The notes under the pieces were generated by a model. It saw only the letters and a list, made by a program, of their open reading frames with translations, had not been told where the DNA came from and made no database searches. Made by a program: the position numbers and the translations under genes. Source: Acidobacteriota bacterium (GTDB taxonomy: Bacteria > Acidobacteriota > Thermoanaerobaculia > Gp7-AA8). From it: DNA of 35,765 bases. Location of the stretch: the NCBI GenBank assembly GCA_025463165.1, contig JAOBAU010000432.1:1-35765 (forward strand). Reading direction: 5' to 3'. Shown in pieces: positions 1 through 8,875 of the stretch (position 1 is its first letter; each line of letters starts with the position of its first letter).

Positions 1-1
1 C

Positions 2-2017
2 ACCGCCACGCTTTCGGAAGAGATCACCGTCCGCGGCATGCGTCCGATTCCGACGCGCAGCGCGACCGCCACGAAAACCGATACGCCGCTGCGCGATGTG
101 CCGCAGGCCGTCACCGTCATCTCGAGCGAAGTGATGGCGCAACAGACGATGCGCAGCATCGGCGACGTCGTCCGCTACGTTCCCGGCATCGGCATCGCGC
201 AGGGCGAGGGAAACCGCGACACTCCCGTCTTTCGCGGAAACAGCTCCACCTCCGATTTCTTCGTCGATGGCGTTCGGGATGACGTGCAGTACTTCCGCGA
301 CATCTACAACGTGGAGCGCGTCGAAGCGTTGAAGGGTCCGAACGCGATGATTTTCGGACGCGGCGGCGCCGGCGGCGTGCTCAATCGCGTGACGCGCCAG
401 GCGGAGTGGAAGCCGGTGCGCGAGCTGACGCTGCAGGGAGCGTCATGGAATGACCGACGCCTGACCGGCGACTTCAATCAGACCATCGGAGACGACATTG
501 CGGCGCGTGTGACCGCGCTGTACGAGAAGTCCGATTCATACCGCGACGGCGTGACGCTGGAGCGGCAGGGAATCAATCCGACGTTTGCATTCGCGATCGG
601 ACCGAACACAATGTTGCGGGCCGGATACGAATATTTTCACGACGATCGGACGGCCGATCGCGGCATCACGTCATTTGCCGGAAAACCGGTCGCGACCGAT
701 GCGTCGACGTTCTTCGGGAATTCGGACCTCAGCAATGCACGCGCGACGGTCAACACATGGTCGACCTCGCTCGATCACAGCTTCAATGACCGCGTCTCGC
801 TGCGCAGCCGGCTCTTCTACGGCCACTACGACAAGTTCTATCAGAACGTTTTTCCCGGCCTCGTCGACACGACCGGCCGCGACGTCAGCATCTCTGCCTA
901 CAACAACGCCACGCGGCGGCAGAATCTGTTCAGTCAGACGGAGCTCGTCGCGTCGAAACAGACAGGCAGCATCGCGCATACGATCCTCGCCGGCGTCGAG
1001 ATCGGCAGACAGGTCACCGACAACTTCCGCAACACCGGCTTCTTCACCTCGGCCGGTGCAAACGTGACGAGCGTTCTCGCGCCGCTGAGCGATCCGACGA
1101 CGAATCTTCCGGTGACGTTCCGGCAGAACGTGACCGATGCCGACAACCACGGCATTGCGCGCATCGCATCGATCTACGTGCAGGATCAGCTCACGCTCTC
1201 CACGCATCTGCAGGCAATTGCCGGACTTCGTTACGACAGCTTCCGCGTCGACTTCCTGAACCACCGGAGCAACGCCACGTTCAACAGCAATGACGGCATG
1301 CTCTCGCCGCGGCTCGGTCTCGTTTACAAACCGGTCGAGCCGGTGTCGGTTTACGCGAGCTACAGTCTTTCGTATCAGCCGCGCGCGGGCGAACAGCTCT
1401 CGTCGCTCACTCTGTCGAACGCCGCGCTCGAGCCGGAGACGTTTCGCAATTACGAAGTCGGCGTGAAGTGGGAGATCGCGCGGGTGCTGGAGGTGAGCGC
1501 CGCCGCCTATCGTCTCGATCGCGGCAACGTCGCCGTTCCCGATCCCGTCAATCCGTCGCTGACGACGCTCGTCGACGGACAGCGGACGCGCGGCATCGAG
1601 CTCAGTGCCTCCGGAAACTTCTCGCGCGCGTGGAGCGTGATCGGCGCGTACGCATATCAGGATGGGGAGATCACACGCTCCATTTCTCCCACCGCGCTGG
1701 CCGGCGCGCGGCTGGCGCAACTTCCCGAGCATTCGTTCTCTCTCTGGAACAAATACGACGTTTCGCCGTCGTGGGGAGTCGGTGCCGGCGTCATTCATCG
1801 CGGCGAGCTGTTCACGTCGACCGACAACACGGTGACGCTGCCGGGGTTCACGCGCGTCGACGCCGCGATCTTTTACACGATCAACGAGCGCCTGCACGCG
1901 CAGTTGAACGTCGAGAATCTGCTCAATACGAATTACTACGTGTCGGCGAACAGCAACACGAACATTACCCCTGGCTCGCCGCGCACGATTCGTTTGAGCT
2001 GGACGACGCGCTTCTAA
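2..2017 (+). CDS. TonB-dependent siderophore-type receptor, 5' end missing
   Basis: Outer-membrane receptor for TonB-driven uptake, most like ferric-siderophore receptors. The track starts at an internal ATG (38), but the frame is open to the window edge and reads EEITVRG just before it. That is a typical start of the mature plug region, so the gene begins upstream and its signal peptide is not visible. The plug domain fills about the first 140 residues (VPQAVTVISSEVM, FVDGVRDD, VEALKGPNAMIFGRGGAGG). The rest is a long beta-barrel with repeated aromatic strands, a TonB-box-like end motif (FTRVDAAIFYTINERL, VENLLNTNYY) and a terminal Phe (SWTTRF), the usual barrel assembly signal. It converges with the CheB gene, and the two stop codons overlap by 4 bp. 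The substrate cannot be read from sequence. Confidence 0.93.
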   Translation, partial: TATLSEEITVRGMRPIPTRSATATKTDTPLRDVPQAVTVISSEVMAQQTMRSIGDVVRYVPGIGIAQGEGNRDTPVFRGNSSTSDFFVDGVRDDVQYFRDIYNVERVEALKGPNAMIFGRGGAGGVLNRVTRQAEWKPVRELTLQGASWNDRRLTGDFNQTIGDDIAARVTALYEKSDSYRDGVTLERQGINPTFAFAIGPNTMLRAGYEYFHDDRTADRGITSFAGKPVATDASTFFGNSDLSNARATVNTWSTSLDHSFNDRVSLRSRLFYGHYDKFYQNVFPGLVDTTGRDVSISAYNNATRRQNLFSQTELVASKQTGSIAHTILAGVEIGRQVTDNFRNTGFFTSAGANVTSVLAPLSDPTTNLPVTFRQNVTDADNHGIARIASIYVQDQLTLSTHLQAIAGLRYDSFRVDFLNHRSNATFNSNDGMLSPRLGLVYKPVEPVSVYASYSLSYQPRAGEQLSSLTLSNAALEPETFRNYEVGVKWEIARVLEVSAAAYRLDRGNVAVPDPVNPSLTTLVDGQRTRGIELSASGNFSRAWSVIGAYAYQDGEITRSISPTALAGARLAQLPEHSFSLWNKYDVSPSWGVGAGVIHRGELFTSTDNTVTLPGFTRVDAAIFYTINERLHAQLNVENLLNTNYYVSANSNTNITPGSPRTIRLSWTTRF

Positions 2018-3048
2018 GCATTCACATCGGCGTCCGCGTGCTCGTCATGGATCGGCACGTCTGTCCGCGACGAGGAGAGAAAGCGGCGGATGACGTCGGC
2101 CTGTTTGCGCGCCTCCGCTTCCTGATCTTCGAAGCGGCGCGCCATCCAGGTGTGTCCGCGCTCGCGCTCGGCGGCGCCGAGGCGGTGGGAGAGACGGGAG
2201 CGTTCGTCGAGAGTCTTGAGGGCCGTCCAGAGTGCTTCCTCGACCTTCTCATCCTGCGCGCCGAGCAGCCACTCCGGCGACAGCGCGTGGCCGACGCGGC
2301 AGCGATAACGTACGTAGCCTTCGTGCGAAAGCTCCCACAGGACGCCGCCGCAATCGGGACAGGAATAGGGCGACGGCGTTCCCGGACGTTCGTCGACGGC
2401 CATCGCTTCGCGGTCCATTGAGGCAATCCGTTTTTCCATTTCGAGATCCGCGTCATGCGGTGAAGCGCGGCGTTCCGGCAGAGGCCTCGCCACCGCGGCG
2501 GCGATTGCGGCGGCGATATTCGAGAGCGGCACGATGGCGTCCGCTTCGACGTGCTCGACGGCGCTGCGGGGCATCGACGGATAGATGGCATCGTCGGGAT
2601 CCTGCACGATGGCGATGCCGCCGCGCTGCTTGATGGCCTGCAATCCGGCGGTACCGTCGTCGAGGCTGCCGGTCAATACGACACCGATCGCGCCCGAGCC
2701 ATAAGCGAGCGCGGCGCTGCGAAAGAGCACGTCGACGGCCGGCCGATGCCGATTCTCCCGCGGTCCGCGCGCGAGCCGGATCACACCATCCTCAACGATG
2801 AGATGGCGATCGGGCTGCGCGACGTAAATCATGCCGGGCTTGATCTTCACGCCGTCCGTCGCCGCGACGACCTCTAGCGAAGTGCGGCGGGCGAGAATGA
2901 CCGGCAGCATGCTCGGCGAATCGGGCGGAACGTGCAGCACGATACAGACGGGAGCGGCGAGCGTTTCCGGCAGGTCGCGGACGACGGCCGACAGCGCTTC
3001 GACTCCACCGGCCGAGGCACCGATGACGACGATTCTTTCTGATTTCAA
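2014..3048 (-). CDS. Stand-alone CheB-type protein-glutamate methylesterase with C-terminal zinc-ribbon-like tail
   Basis: The N-terminal ~185 residues form a CheB methylesterase domain that would hydrolyse glutamyl methyl esters. The triad is intact: Ser12 (GASAGG), His39 (VLHVPP) and Asp131 (LTGSLDDG). There is no receiver domain, so it is not the classical phospho-regulated CheB. The C-terminal part carries Cys230-X2-Cys233 and Cys250-X3-His254, which look like a zinc ribbon, followed by a charged helical segment. The track start (3201) adds 51 low-complexity residues. I prefer the TTG at 3048, which has GGAG seven bases upstream and leads directly into the first beta-strand. That gives 344 residues. 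The gene is divergent from the CheB-CheR fusion. No MCP or CheA is present, so its substrate is unknown. Confidence 0.87.
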   Translation of the reverse strand: MKSERIVVIGASAGGVEALSAVVRDLPETLAAPVCIVLHVPPDSPSMLPVILARRTSLEVVAATDGVKIKPGMIYVAQPDRHLIVEDGVIRLARGPRENRHRPAVDVLFRSAALAYGSGAIGVVLTGSLDDGTAGLQAIKQRGGIAIVQDPDDAIYPSMPRSAVEHVEADAIVPLSNIAAAIAAAVARPLPERRASPHDADLEMEKRIASMDREAMAVDERPGTPSPYSCPDCGGVLWELSHEGYVRYRCRVGHALSPEWLLGAQDEKVEEALWTALKTLDERSRLSHRLGAAERERGHTWMARRFEDQEAEARKQADVIRRFLSSSRTDVPIHDEHADADVNA

Positions 3049-3110
3049 GACATTACTCCGCGGTTGGCAAAGCAAGACTATTGCCGAGCCGCTACAATGC
3101 GCGAAACCCC
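3049..3110. promoter_or_regulatory. Divergent intergenic region between two CheB-domain genes
   Basis: This 62-bp gap separates the divergently transcribed CheB and CheB-CheR genes and must hold at least part of both promoters. A TACAAT box lies at 3093-3098 on the plus strand, but there is no good -35 element 17 bp upstream of it, and a start from it would leave a very short leader. The minus-strand GGAG that fixes the CheB start is also here. Confidence 0.35.
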
Positions 3111-5684
3111 ATGCCCCGGACGGACAAACGGACGCGGACAAAAGCCGCGAAAACGCCGCAGCACGAAGCATCGCCCGCAAAGGCACCAGCCAGATTCCCA
3201 ACTGTCGGCGTCGGCGCCTCGGCCGGCGGCATCGAAGCCTTCACCGCGCTGCTTCGAGCCGTTCCCGACGATCCCGGCTTTTCGATCATTTTCGTGCTGC
3301 ACCAGAATCCGCGCCGCGCCGGCGCGCTCGTCCCGATCCTGGCGCGCGCCACGACGATGCCGGTGGCGCTCGCGGCCGCCGGTGAGCAACTCGCCGTCAA
3401 TCGGATCTATGTCGCGCCGGCCGATTCCGAAGTGACCATCGTCGACGGCGTGATTCACCTTTCGCCGGTTCGCGCGCAGGAAGGCTCGCCGATCGACGTC
3501 CTCTTCAGTTCACTGGCGAGCGACAGCGGCAGCCGAGCCATCGGCGTCATCCTTTCCGGTGCGCTTTCCGACGGCGCGCTCGGCGCACAGACCATCGCCT
3601 CGGCCGGCGGAATCGTCTTCGCCCAGGACCAGAGCGCCAGCTTCGACAGCATGCCGCGCAGCGCCGGCACTCCCGACTTCATCCTTCCGCCGGCCGAGAT
3701 CGCGCGCGAGCTCGTCCGCATCGCCCGTCACGCCTACATGACGGAGACGGATGAAGGCGTGCCGCAATTCACCGATCGCGATCTTCAGCAGGTCTTCGCG
3801 CTCGTCGACGCCGGACACGATCTCGATTTCAGCCATTACAAAGCGACGACCGTCGAGCGGCGCATCCGCCGCCGTATGGCATTGCACAAAGTCGATTCGC
3901 TTTCCGCGTACATCGAATTGCTGCGGACCAACGCGAAGGAGGTCGAGCTCCTTTACAGCGACATCCTCATTCGCGTGACGAGCTTCTTTCGCGATCCGGA
4001 AGTGTTCGACACGTTGAAGCACGATCTGCTGCCGGCGTTGTTGAAATCGCACGCGGACGGCAATCCGGTTCGCGTCTGGGTGCCGGGTTGCGCCACCGGC
4101 GAGGAAGCGTATTCGTTCGCCATTGCGCTGCTCGAAGTGGCCGGCGACTCCGGCGTGCAATGCGGCATGCAGATCTTCGGCACCGACGTCAGTGAAGCGG
4201 CCATCGACTTCGCGCGCGGCGGAACATATCCGGAGAGCATCGCCGAAGAGATGTCGCCCGAGCGGCTGCGGCGTTTCTTCACGAAAGTCGAAGGCGGCTA
4301 TCGCGTCGTGCGAGCGGTGCGCGACTGCTGCATTTTCGCGCGGCAGAACCTCACCAAAGATCCGCCGTTCTCGCGGCTCGATCTCGTCAGCTGCCGCAAC
4401 GTCATGATCTACCTCGGCGCGGTGCTGCAGCGAAAGGCGATGGCGATCTTCCACTACTCGCTGCGGCCTGAAGGCTATCTGCTCCTCGGCAACTCGGAGA
4501 CGGTCGGCACGCACGCGGAGCTCTTCGCCGTCATCGACCGGCGCCACAAGATCTATCAAAAAAAATCGTCGTTCGCACGCGTACCGGTCGACTTCACGCC
4601 GGCCGCCACGCGCGAACCGGCGGAGACACGACCAATGGACGAAGATTCGACAGCCGCGGCGAACAGCCTTCTTCGCGATGCCGACAAGGCGCTGCTCGCC
4701 CGCTACTCGCCGCCCGGTGTATTGATCAACGACTCGATGGAGATTCTTCAGTTCCGCGGCCGCACCAGCGAGTTCCTTTCGCCCGCGCCCGGACGTCCCA
4801 GCTTCAATCTGATGAAGATGGTGCGCGAAGGGCTCTTCGCCGATCTCCGCGCCGCCATCAATGAAGCGCGCAAACGCGACGCCGCGGTGCGGCGGCCGTC
4901 CGTACACGTCACGAACGATGCCGGCTCGACCATCGTCGACATCGAAGTCGTCCCGTTCGCGTCAGGGACGCAGGAGCGCTTCTTCCTCGTGCTGTTCGAT
5001 GACGCGCGGCAGGATCCGCTCGCGATACCGGCGAAAGGAAAGGCGAGCACAAAAGCGGCGAAGGAGAAGGAACGTCCCTCCGATCCGCGGCAGGTGGCGC
5101 GGCTCAAGCGCGAGCTCGATGCCACTCGCGAGTATCTGCAATCGATCATCGAAGAACAGGAAGCGATGAACGAGGAGCTCCGCTCGGCGAATGAAGAGAT
5201 TCAGTCGAGCAACGAGGAGTTGCAGAGCACCATCGAGGAAGTGGAGACGGCGAAGGAAGAGCTGCAGTCGACGAACGAAGAGCTGACGACGTTGAACGAA
5301 GAGCTGGCGTCGAGCAACGTCGAGCTGGCAGAGGTGAACAACGATCTGCAGAATCTGCTCGCGTCGGTCGACGTCCCGATCGTGATGCTGAGCGGCGAGC
5401 GGCGCATCCGCCGTTTCAGTCCCGGCGCGCAACGGCTGCTGAATCTGATGCCGTCGGATGCCGGCCGTCTGATGAGCGAGGTGCGTACGAGCATCGATCT
5501 GCGATCGCTCGACGCGGTGATCACCTCCGTCGTCGAGTCGCTCGAAATGCAGCAGGTCGAGGTGAACGATCGCGACGGCCGTCCGTGGCTCTTGCGCGTT
5601 CGCCCGTATCGGACGATCGACAACAGGATCGATGGAGCGGTGCTTGCGCTGACGCCCGCCGCACCGGTGAAGAAGAAACGCTGA
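3111..5684 (+). CDS. CheB-CheR-PAS fusion (methylesterase/methyltransferase signalling protein)
   Basis: An 857-residue fusion. Residues ~27-215 are a CheB methylesterase with Ser37, His64 and Asp154 in place (GVGASAGG, VLHQNP, ALSDGALG). Residues ~230-500 are a CheR SAM-dependent methyltransferase (ERRIRRRM, TSFFRDPEVF, PGCATGEEAYSFAI, GTDVSEAA, SCRNVMIYL). A PAS-like segment follows near 540-630. Next comes a long heptad coiled coil (~665-745; repeated NEELQS/NEEL units), then a final PAS domain (LLASVDVPIVMLSGERRIRRF). Unlike the fusion at 27586 there is no kinase. The start is the ATG at 3111; the upstream TTG (3081) would add ten unlikely residues. The architecture matches the known CheB/CheR/PAS family of non-canonical chemosensory proteins. 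The output partner is not visible, though a histidine-kinase run lies nearby. Confidence 0.92.
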   Translation: MPRTDKRTRTKAAKTPQHEASPAKAPARFPTVGVGASAGGIEAFTALLRAVPDDPGFSIIFVLHQNPRRAGALVPILARATTMPVALAAAGEQLAVNRIYVAPADSEVTIVDGVIHLSPVRAQEGSPIDVLFSSLASDSGSRAIGVILSGALSDGALGAQTIASAGGIVFAQDQSASFDSMPRSAGTPDFILPPAEIARELVRIARHAYMTETDEGVPQFTDRDLQQVFALVDAGHDLDFSHYKATTVERRIRRRMALHKVDSLSAYIELLRTNAKEVELLYSDILIRVTSFFRDPEVFDTLKHDLLPALLKSHADGNPVRVWVPGCATGEEAYSFAIALLEVAGDSGVQCGMQIFGTDVSEAAIDFARGGTYPESIAEEMSPERLRRFFTKVEGGYRVVRAVRDCCIFARQNLTKDPPFSRLDLVSCRNVMIYLGAVLQRKAMAIFHYSLRPEGYLLLGNSETVGTHAELFAVIDRRHKIYQKKSSFARVPVDFTPAATREPAETRPMDEDSTAAANSLLRDADKALLARYSPPGVLINDSMEILQFRGRTSEFLSPAPGRPSFNLMKMVREGLFADLRAAINEARKRDAAVRRPSVHVTNDAGSTIVDIEVVPFASGTQERFFLVLFDDARQDPLAIPAKGKASTKAAKEKERPSDPRQVARLKRELDATREYLQSIIEEQEAMNEELRSANEEIQSSNEELQSTIEEVETAKEELQSTNEELTTLNEELASSNVELAEVNNDLQNLLASVDVPIVMLSGERRIRRFSPGAQRLLNLMPSDAGRLMSEVRTSIDLRSLDAVITSVVESLEMQQVEVNDRDGRPWLLRVRPYRTIDNRIDGAVLALTPAAPVKKKR

Positions 5685-5687
5685 CGC

Positions 5688-6110
5688 TCAGCGTTGTCTG
5701 ACGCGCATTCGTCCGCGCATCGAGTCGATCTCATCGCGGATGAAGTCGACCTGCGCGAGCAGCTCTTCGATGTCCTGCGCCAAGTCGCGCGTACGCACTT
5801 TGACTCCGGCGTTGCGTCGCGATGCCGCGAGCTCGCGCCAGAGCTGCGTCCGTTTCGTTGCGCCGAGTGAACCGATGCGCAGCACCAGCTCATCGTCGGA
5901 ACCGTGGCCTTTGTCCGCGTCCGCGAGCAATTCGTCGGGCGCCTTGCGCAACGTTTTAGCGATCAGTAGAAACAAACTGACGTCGAGTGATTGCTTGCCG
6001 TTCTCAATCCGCGAGAGCGTAGCCGCGCTGACGTCCAGTTGGTCGGAAAGGACGGTGAGGGAAAGGTGCTGTTCCGTCCGCGCCTCGCGAATTCTTTCGC
6101 CGATGGTCAT
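5688..6110 (-). CDS. Cro/C1 (XRE) family HTH regulator with C-terminal helical tail
   Basis: A 140-residue protein with an N-terminal helix-turn-helix domain of the Cro/C1 type (IGERIREARTEQHLSLTVLS, VSAATLSRIENGKQSLDV), residues ~1-65. The C-terminal half is a charged helix (AQDIEELLAQVDFIRDEID) likely used for dimerisation. The ATG at 6110 is chosen; a TTG two codons upstream is the alternative, and neither has a clear ribosome site. It lies 24 bp behind the response regulator on the same strand and ends 3 bp from the stop of the convergent CheB-CheR gene. It is probably the last gene of the kinase/regulator run. Its overall plan resembles the regulator at 31545, but the two are different proteins. 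Confidence 0.86.
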   Translation of the reverse strand: MTIGERIREARTEQHLSLTVLSDQLDVSAATLSRIENGKQSLDVSLFLLIAKTLRKAPDELLADADKGHGSDDELVLRIGSLGATKRTQLWRELAASRRNAGVKVRTRDLAQDIEELLAQVDFIRDEIDSMRGRMRVRQR

Positions 6111-6134
6111 CGACAAATGGTACCAGAGAAGGGC

Positions 6135-6554
6135 TCAGGACCGCGATGCGCAGCTCCTGGCGGCCGCGACGAACTCATCGATATCGAACGGCTTTCGCAC
6201 GACCGCATGCACTCCGAAGTCGCCTGCACGGCTGACTGTTTGCGTATCGGCGCCGGTGGCGATGATGATGCGCCGGAGCATGCGCGGCTCGATTCCGCGG
6301 ATTCGCTCGAGCAGCTCGAGACCGCCGAGGCGCGGCATCATCAGGTCGAGCACGATGACGGCATAGTCGCCGTTCGCGAGCCGGTCCAGCGCATCTTCGC
6401 CATCGACCGCGAAGTCGACCTGGAAGCCGGCGCGGGCGAGCATTCTGTCGAACAGACCGCGCACCGGTTTGTCGTCGTCGACGACGAGCAGACGTCGTCG
6501 CGAGTTCTGGACGCGCGTCCGCGGCGGCAGGCTTGAATGAGGCAGGGCGCTCAT
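6135..6554 (-). CDS. Single-domain response regulator (receiver only)
   Basis: A CheY-like receiver domain with no output domain. The acidic pair is in LLVVDDD, the phospho-acceptor Asp in VIVLDLMMP, and the conserved Lys in VRKPFDID. Residues before the first strand are a short polar leader. The ATG at 6554 (139 residues) is preferred; a TTG at 6590 would add twelve residues. No output domain implies action by protein-protein contact or in a phosphorelay. Its position downstream of the hybrid kinase and the 54-residue coiled-coil ORF makes that kinase the natural phospho-donor, which is inference from context. Confidence 0.9.
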   Translation of the reverse strand: MSALPHSSLPPRTRVQNSRRRLLVVDDDKPVRGLFDRMLARAGFQVDFAVDGEDALDRLANGDYAVIVLDLMMPRLGGLELLERIRGIEPRMLRRIIIATGADTQTVSRAGDFGVHAVVRKPFDIDEFVAAARSCASRS

Positions 6555-6614
6555 CAGTGTGAGCGACACGATACGTTGCGGCTGGCGCAAACGTCGGTAC
6601 GGCGGCGTACATCT

Positions 6615-6779
6615 CTACGGCAGTTTTTCCTGCGACCGCTCGACACGCCGCCGCAGCTTCTCGATGTTCTCGAGCAGCCGCGAGTTTTCATCCTGCCGGC
6701 TTGACGTGCTTTCGAGATCGTCTTCGAGGTCTTTTCGCTGCCGCCGCAGTGCTTCCGCGATTGTCTTCAGCTCAGCCAT
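6615..6779 (-). CDS. Small (54-residue) coiled-coil protein, unrecognised
   Basis: Not in the supplied ORF track because of its size. On the minus strand, ATG (6779) to TAG (6615) encodes a highly charged, Gly- and Cys-free helix. It begins MAELKTIAEALRRQRKDLED, continues with LLENIEKLRRRVERSQ and ends EKLP. Leu/Ile positions recur at heptad spacing, so a parallel coiled coil is likely. It sits 45 bp after the hybrid kinase stop and ends shortly before the response regulator, in the same direction, so co-transcription is likely. Helical amphipathicity across its full length argues for a real gene. The ribosome site is weak (GGAA). Function is unknown; a docking or adaptor peptide for the kinase or regulator is speculation. 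Confidence 0.6.
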   Translation of the reverse strand: MAELKTIAEALRRQRKDLEDDLESTSSRQDENSRLLENIEKLRRRVERSQEKLP

Positions 6780-6824
6780 CGTGATTCTGTTTCCGATGAA
6801 GCAAGTGCGTTGCCAGTCGCGGAT

Positions 6825-8825
6825 TCAGCGCGACAAGACCGCTGCGATCGCTTCCACGAGCGTGAAGGGATCGATCGGTTTCAGCAGCCGGCTGTCGAAG
6901 TGCGTGCTCTCGGCCGAGCCAGCCTCCATCGGAAACGCGCTCAACGCCACGATTTTCGTATTCTTCAGGCTCGGCCGTCGCCGCAGCTCGCGAGCGAGCG
7001 CGTATCCATCCATGACCGGCATGGCGATGTCGGTGATGACGACGTCCGGCTCGTTGCCATCGAGCCACGCCAGTGCCGCGGCCGCCGATTCGAATGCGAT
7101 GGCCGTCGCGCCCGATCGAGCGAGCGTCGCGCGAATGAGCATGCGGCCGTCCGGATCGTCTTCAACCAGCACAATGCTGACGCCGGCAAGCCGTTTCGAA
7201 TCCATCGACGGCGCCGGCATCTCCGTTTCGTGCCGCTCCGGAATCGCTTCCACCGGCACGACCGCCGCAATCGGCAACGTCACCGTGAACTGCGAGCCGC
7301 GTCCGCGGCCGGAGCTGCTCGCCTCGATCGTCCCCCCGTGCGCTTCAACGATGTATCGGACGATCGACAATCCCAGTCCGAGGCCGCCGTGCGTTCGCGT
7401 GCGTGCACTCTCCGCCTGGCGGAACGGTTCGAAGACGTGCTGCAGAAAATCGACGTCGATCCCTTCGCCGGTATCGCTCACGGTGATCCGTACTTCACTC
7501 GACGTTCGCATCGCCACGACGTGTACGGCGCCGCCGGCCGGCGTGAACTTCACCGCATTCGTGAGCAGGTTCCAGACGACCTGCTGGATGCGGGTGGAGT
7601 CGACGAACGCGCTGCCGAGCGACGAAGCGAATGAGGTGTTGATCGAGATCGATTTTGCGTCGGCACTCTGGCGGACCGATTCGATCGCTCCCTCGAGCAC
7701 GCTCGCGAGATCGACGTGCTCGGGACGAAGACGCAGTTTGCCGGAGACGATGCGCGAGACGTCGAGCACGTCGTCGATGAGTCGCGCCTGCAACTCGGCG
7801 CTGCGCGCGATAGCGTTAATAGCGTCCGCGACGAGGACGTCGTCGCTCTTCAACGTCGGCAGGAGCCGCGACCAGCCGAGGATCGCGGTCATCGGCGTGC
7901 GCAACTCGTGGGAGAGCGTCATCAGAAATTCGTCTTTGGCGCGGTTCGCTTCCGATGCGACACGGAACGATGCCTCAGCGTGCCGTTTTTCTTCTTCGGC
8001 CTGCTGCCGCGCGGCGCGTTGCTCGAGCAGCGCACGTTGCATCTCCTCGGCGCGTTTGCGGTCGGTGATGTCGCGCAGCACTTTCGCGAATCCACGCAGT
8101 TCGCCGTGCGGTCCGCGCACCGCGGTCAACACCGCGTTCGCCCAGAAGCGCGTGCCGTCTTTGCGAACGCGCCACCCTTCATCTTCGACGCTTCCGCGCT
8201 CGCGCGCCATCGCCAGCTCGCGCTCAGGTTTGCCATCGCGCACGTCTTCCTCGGGGAAGAACCTTGCGAACGGCTCGCCGATGATCTCGGCCGGCTCGTA
8301 GCCCTTGATGCGCTGCGCGCCGGCGTTCCACGTCGTGACGTGGCCTGTCGGGTCGAGCATAAAGATCGCGTAGTCGCGTACCGATTCGACGAGCAGCCGG
8401 AACAGCTCCTCGCTTTGCCGCAGCCGCTCTTCCGCTTCGCGGCGCTCGGTCAGATCGCGCGTCACTTTCGCGAAGCCGCGCACCGAGCCGTCGCGATTGC
8501 GCAGCGCGGTGATGACGGTGTTGACCCAGAAGCGATCGCCGTTTCTGCGGCGCCGCCATCCTTCATCTTCGATGCGGCCGGTTGCCGCCGCGACGAGCAG
8601 TTCGTTCTGCGGCTTTTGCGCGGCAATGTCGACGTCGAGATAAACCGTCGCGAACGAGCGGCCGATTGCTTCTTCGGCGGTGTAGCCGAAGATGCGCCCG
8701 GCGCCGGCGTTCCACGAACGGATCTCGCCCTTCGGACCGAGAAGAAAAATCGCGTAGTCCTGCACGTTCTCGACGAGGAGCGCGATCTCCTCGGCGTCCA
8801 TCGTTACGGAAGGGTCGTTCGCCAT
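6825..8825 (-). CDS. Hybrid sensor histidine kinase (PAS-PAS-HisKA-HATPase-REC)
   Basis: A cytoplasmic hybrid kinase of 666 residues without membrane segments. Two similar PAS domains lie at ~11-130 and ~145-260 (DYAIFLLGPKGEIRSWNAGA and DYAIFMLDPTGHVTTWNAGA), each ending in a C-cap motif (RDLTERREAEE, RDITDRKRAEE). Next come a coiled coil, the dimerisation helix with phospho-acceptor His306 (LSHELRTPM), the ATPase domain (WNLLTNAVKF, DTGEGI, GGLGLGLSIV) and a C-terminal receiver with Asp599 (VVITDIAMP) and a Lys in RLLKPID. The two PAS copies look like a recent tandem duplication. The ATG at 8825 is preferred over the TTG at 8861. It heads a run with the small coiled-coil ORF and the receiver protein. 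Confidence 0.93.
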   Translation of the reverse strand: MANDPSVTMDAEEIALLVENVQDYAIFLLGPKGEIRSWNAGAGRIFGYTAEEAIGRSFATVYLDVDIAAQKPQNELLVAAATGRIEDEGWRRRRNGDRFWVNTVITALRNRDGSVRGFAKVTRDLTERREAEERLRQSEELFRLLVESVRDYAIFMLDPTGHVTTWNAGAQRIKGYEPAEIIGEPFARFFPEEDVRDGKPERELAMARERGSVEDEGWRVRKDGTRFWANAVLTAVRGPHGELRGFAKVLRDITDRKRAEEMQRALLEQRAARQQAEEEKRHAEASFRVASEANRAKDEFLMTLSHELRTPMTAILGWSRLLPTLKSDDVLVADAINAIARSAELQARLIDDVLDVSRIVSGKLRLRPEHVDLASVLEGAIESVRQSADAKSISINTSFASSLGSAFVDSTRIQQVVWNLLTNAVKFTPAGGAVHVVAMRTSSEVRITVSDTGEGIDVDFLQHVFEPFRQAESARTRTHGGLGLGLSIVRYIVEAHGGTIEASSSGRGRGSQFTVTLPIAAVVPVEAIPERHETEMPAPSMDSKRLAGVSIVLVEDDPDGRMLIRATLARSGATAIAFESAAAALAWLDGNEPDVVITDIAMPVMDGYALARELRRRPSLKNTKIVALSAFPMEAGSAESTHFDSRLLKPIDPFTLVEAIAAVLSR

Positions 8826-8875
8826 CGGCCGCCAATAAGATAACTCGTTCCGCCGGAGCAATGAAGTGATTGCTT

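Noticed and set aside
671-1897. 408-residue minus-strand ORF opposite the TonB receptor
   Set aside because: Low-complexity Arg/Val composition; antisense shadow of clear plug and barrel motifs.
3081-3110. TTG start for the CheB-CheR fusion
   Set aside because: It adds ten residues in the divergent promoter region; the ATG at 3111 is a natural start.
2014-5684. A classical chemotaxis operon
   Set aside because: CheB and CheR domains are present but CheA, CheW, CheY-type partner in the same unit and MCP genes are absent.
5688-6554. Toxin-antitoxin pair (XRE antitoxin)
   Set aside because: The adjacent gene is a receiver-domain protein with all phosphorylation residues, not a toxin.
6559-8301. 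580-residue plus-strand ORF opposite the hybrid kinase
   Set aside because: Ser/Arg-rich translation without domains; it is the antisense of a well-supported kinase in GC-rich DNA, where long spurious frames are common.
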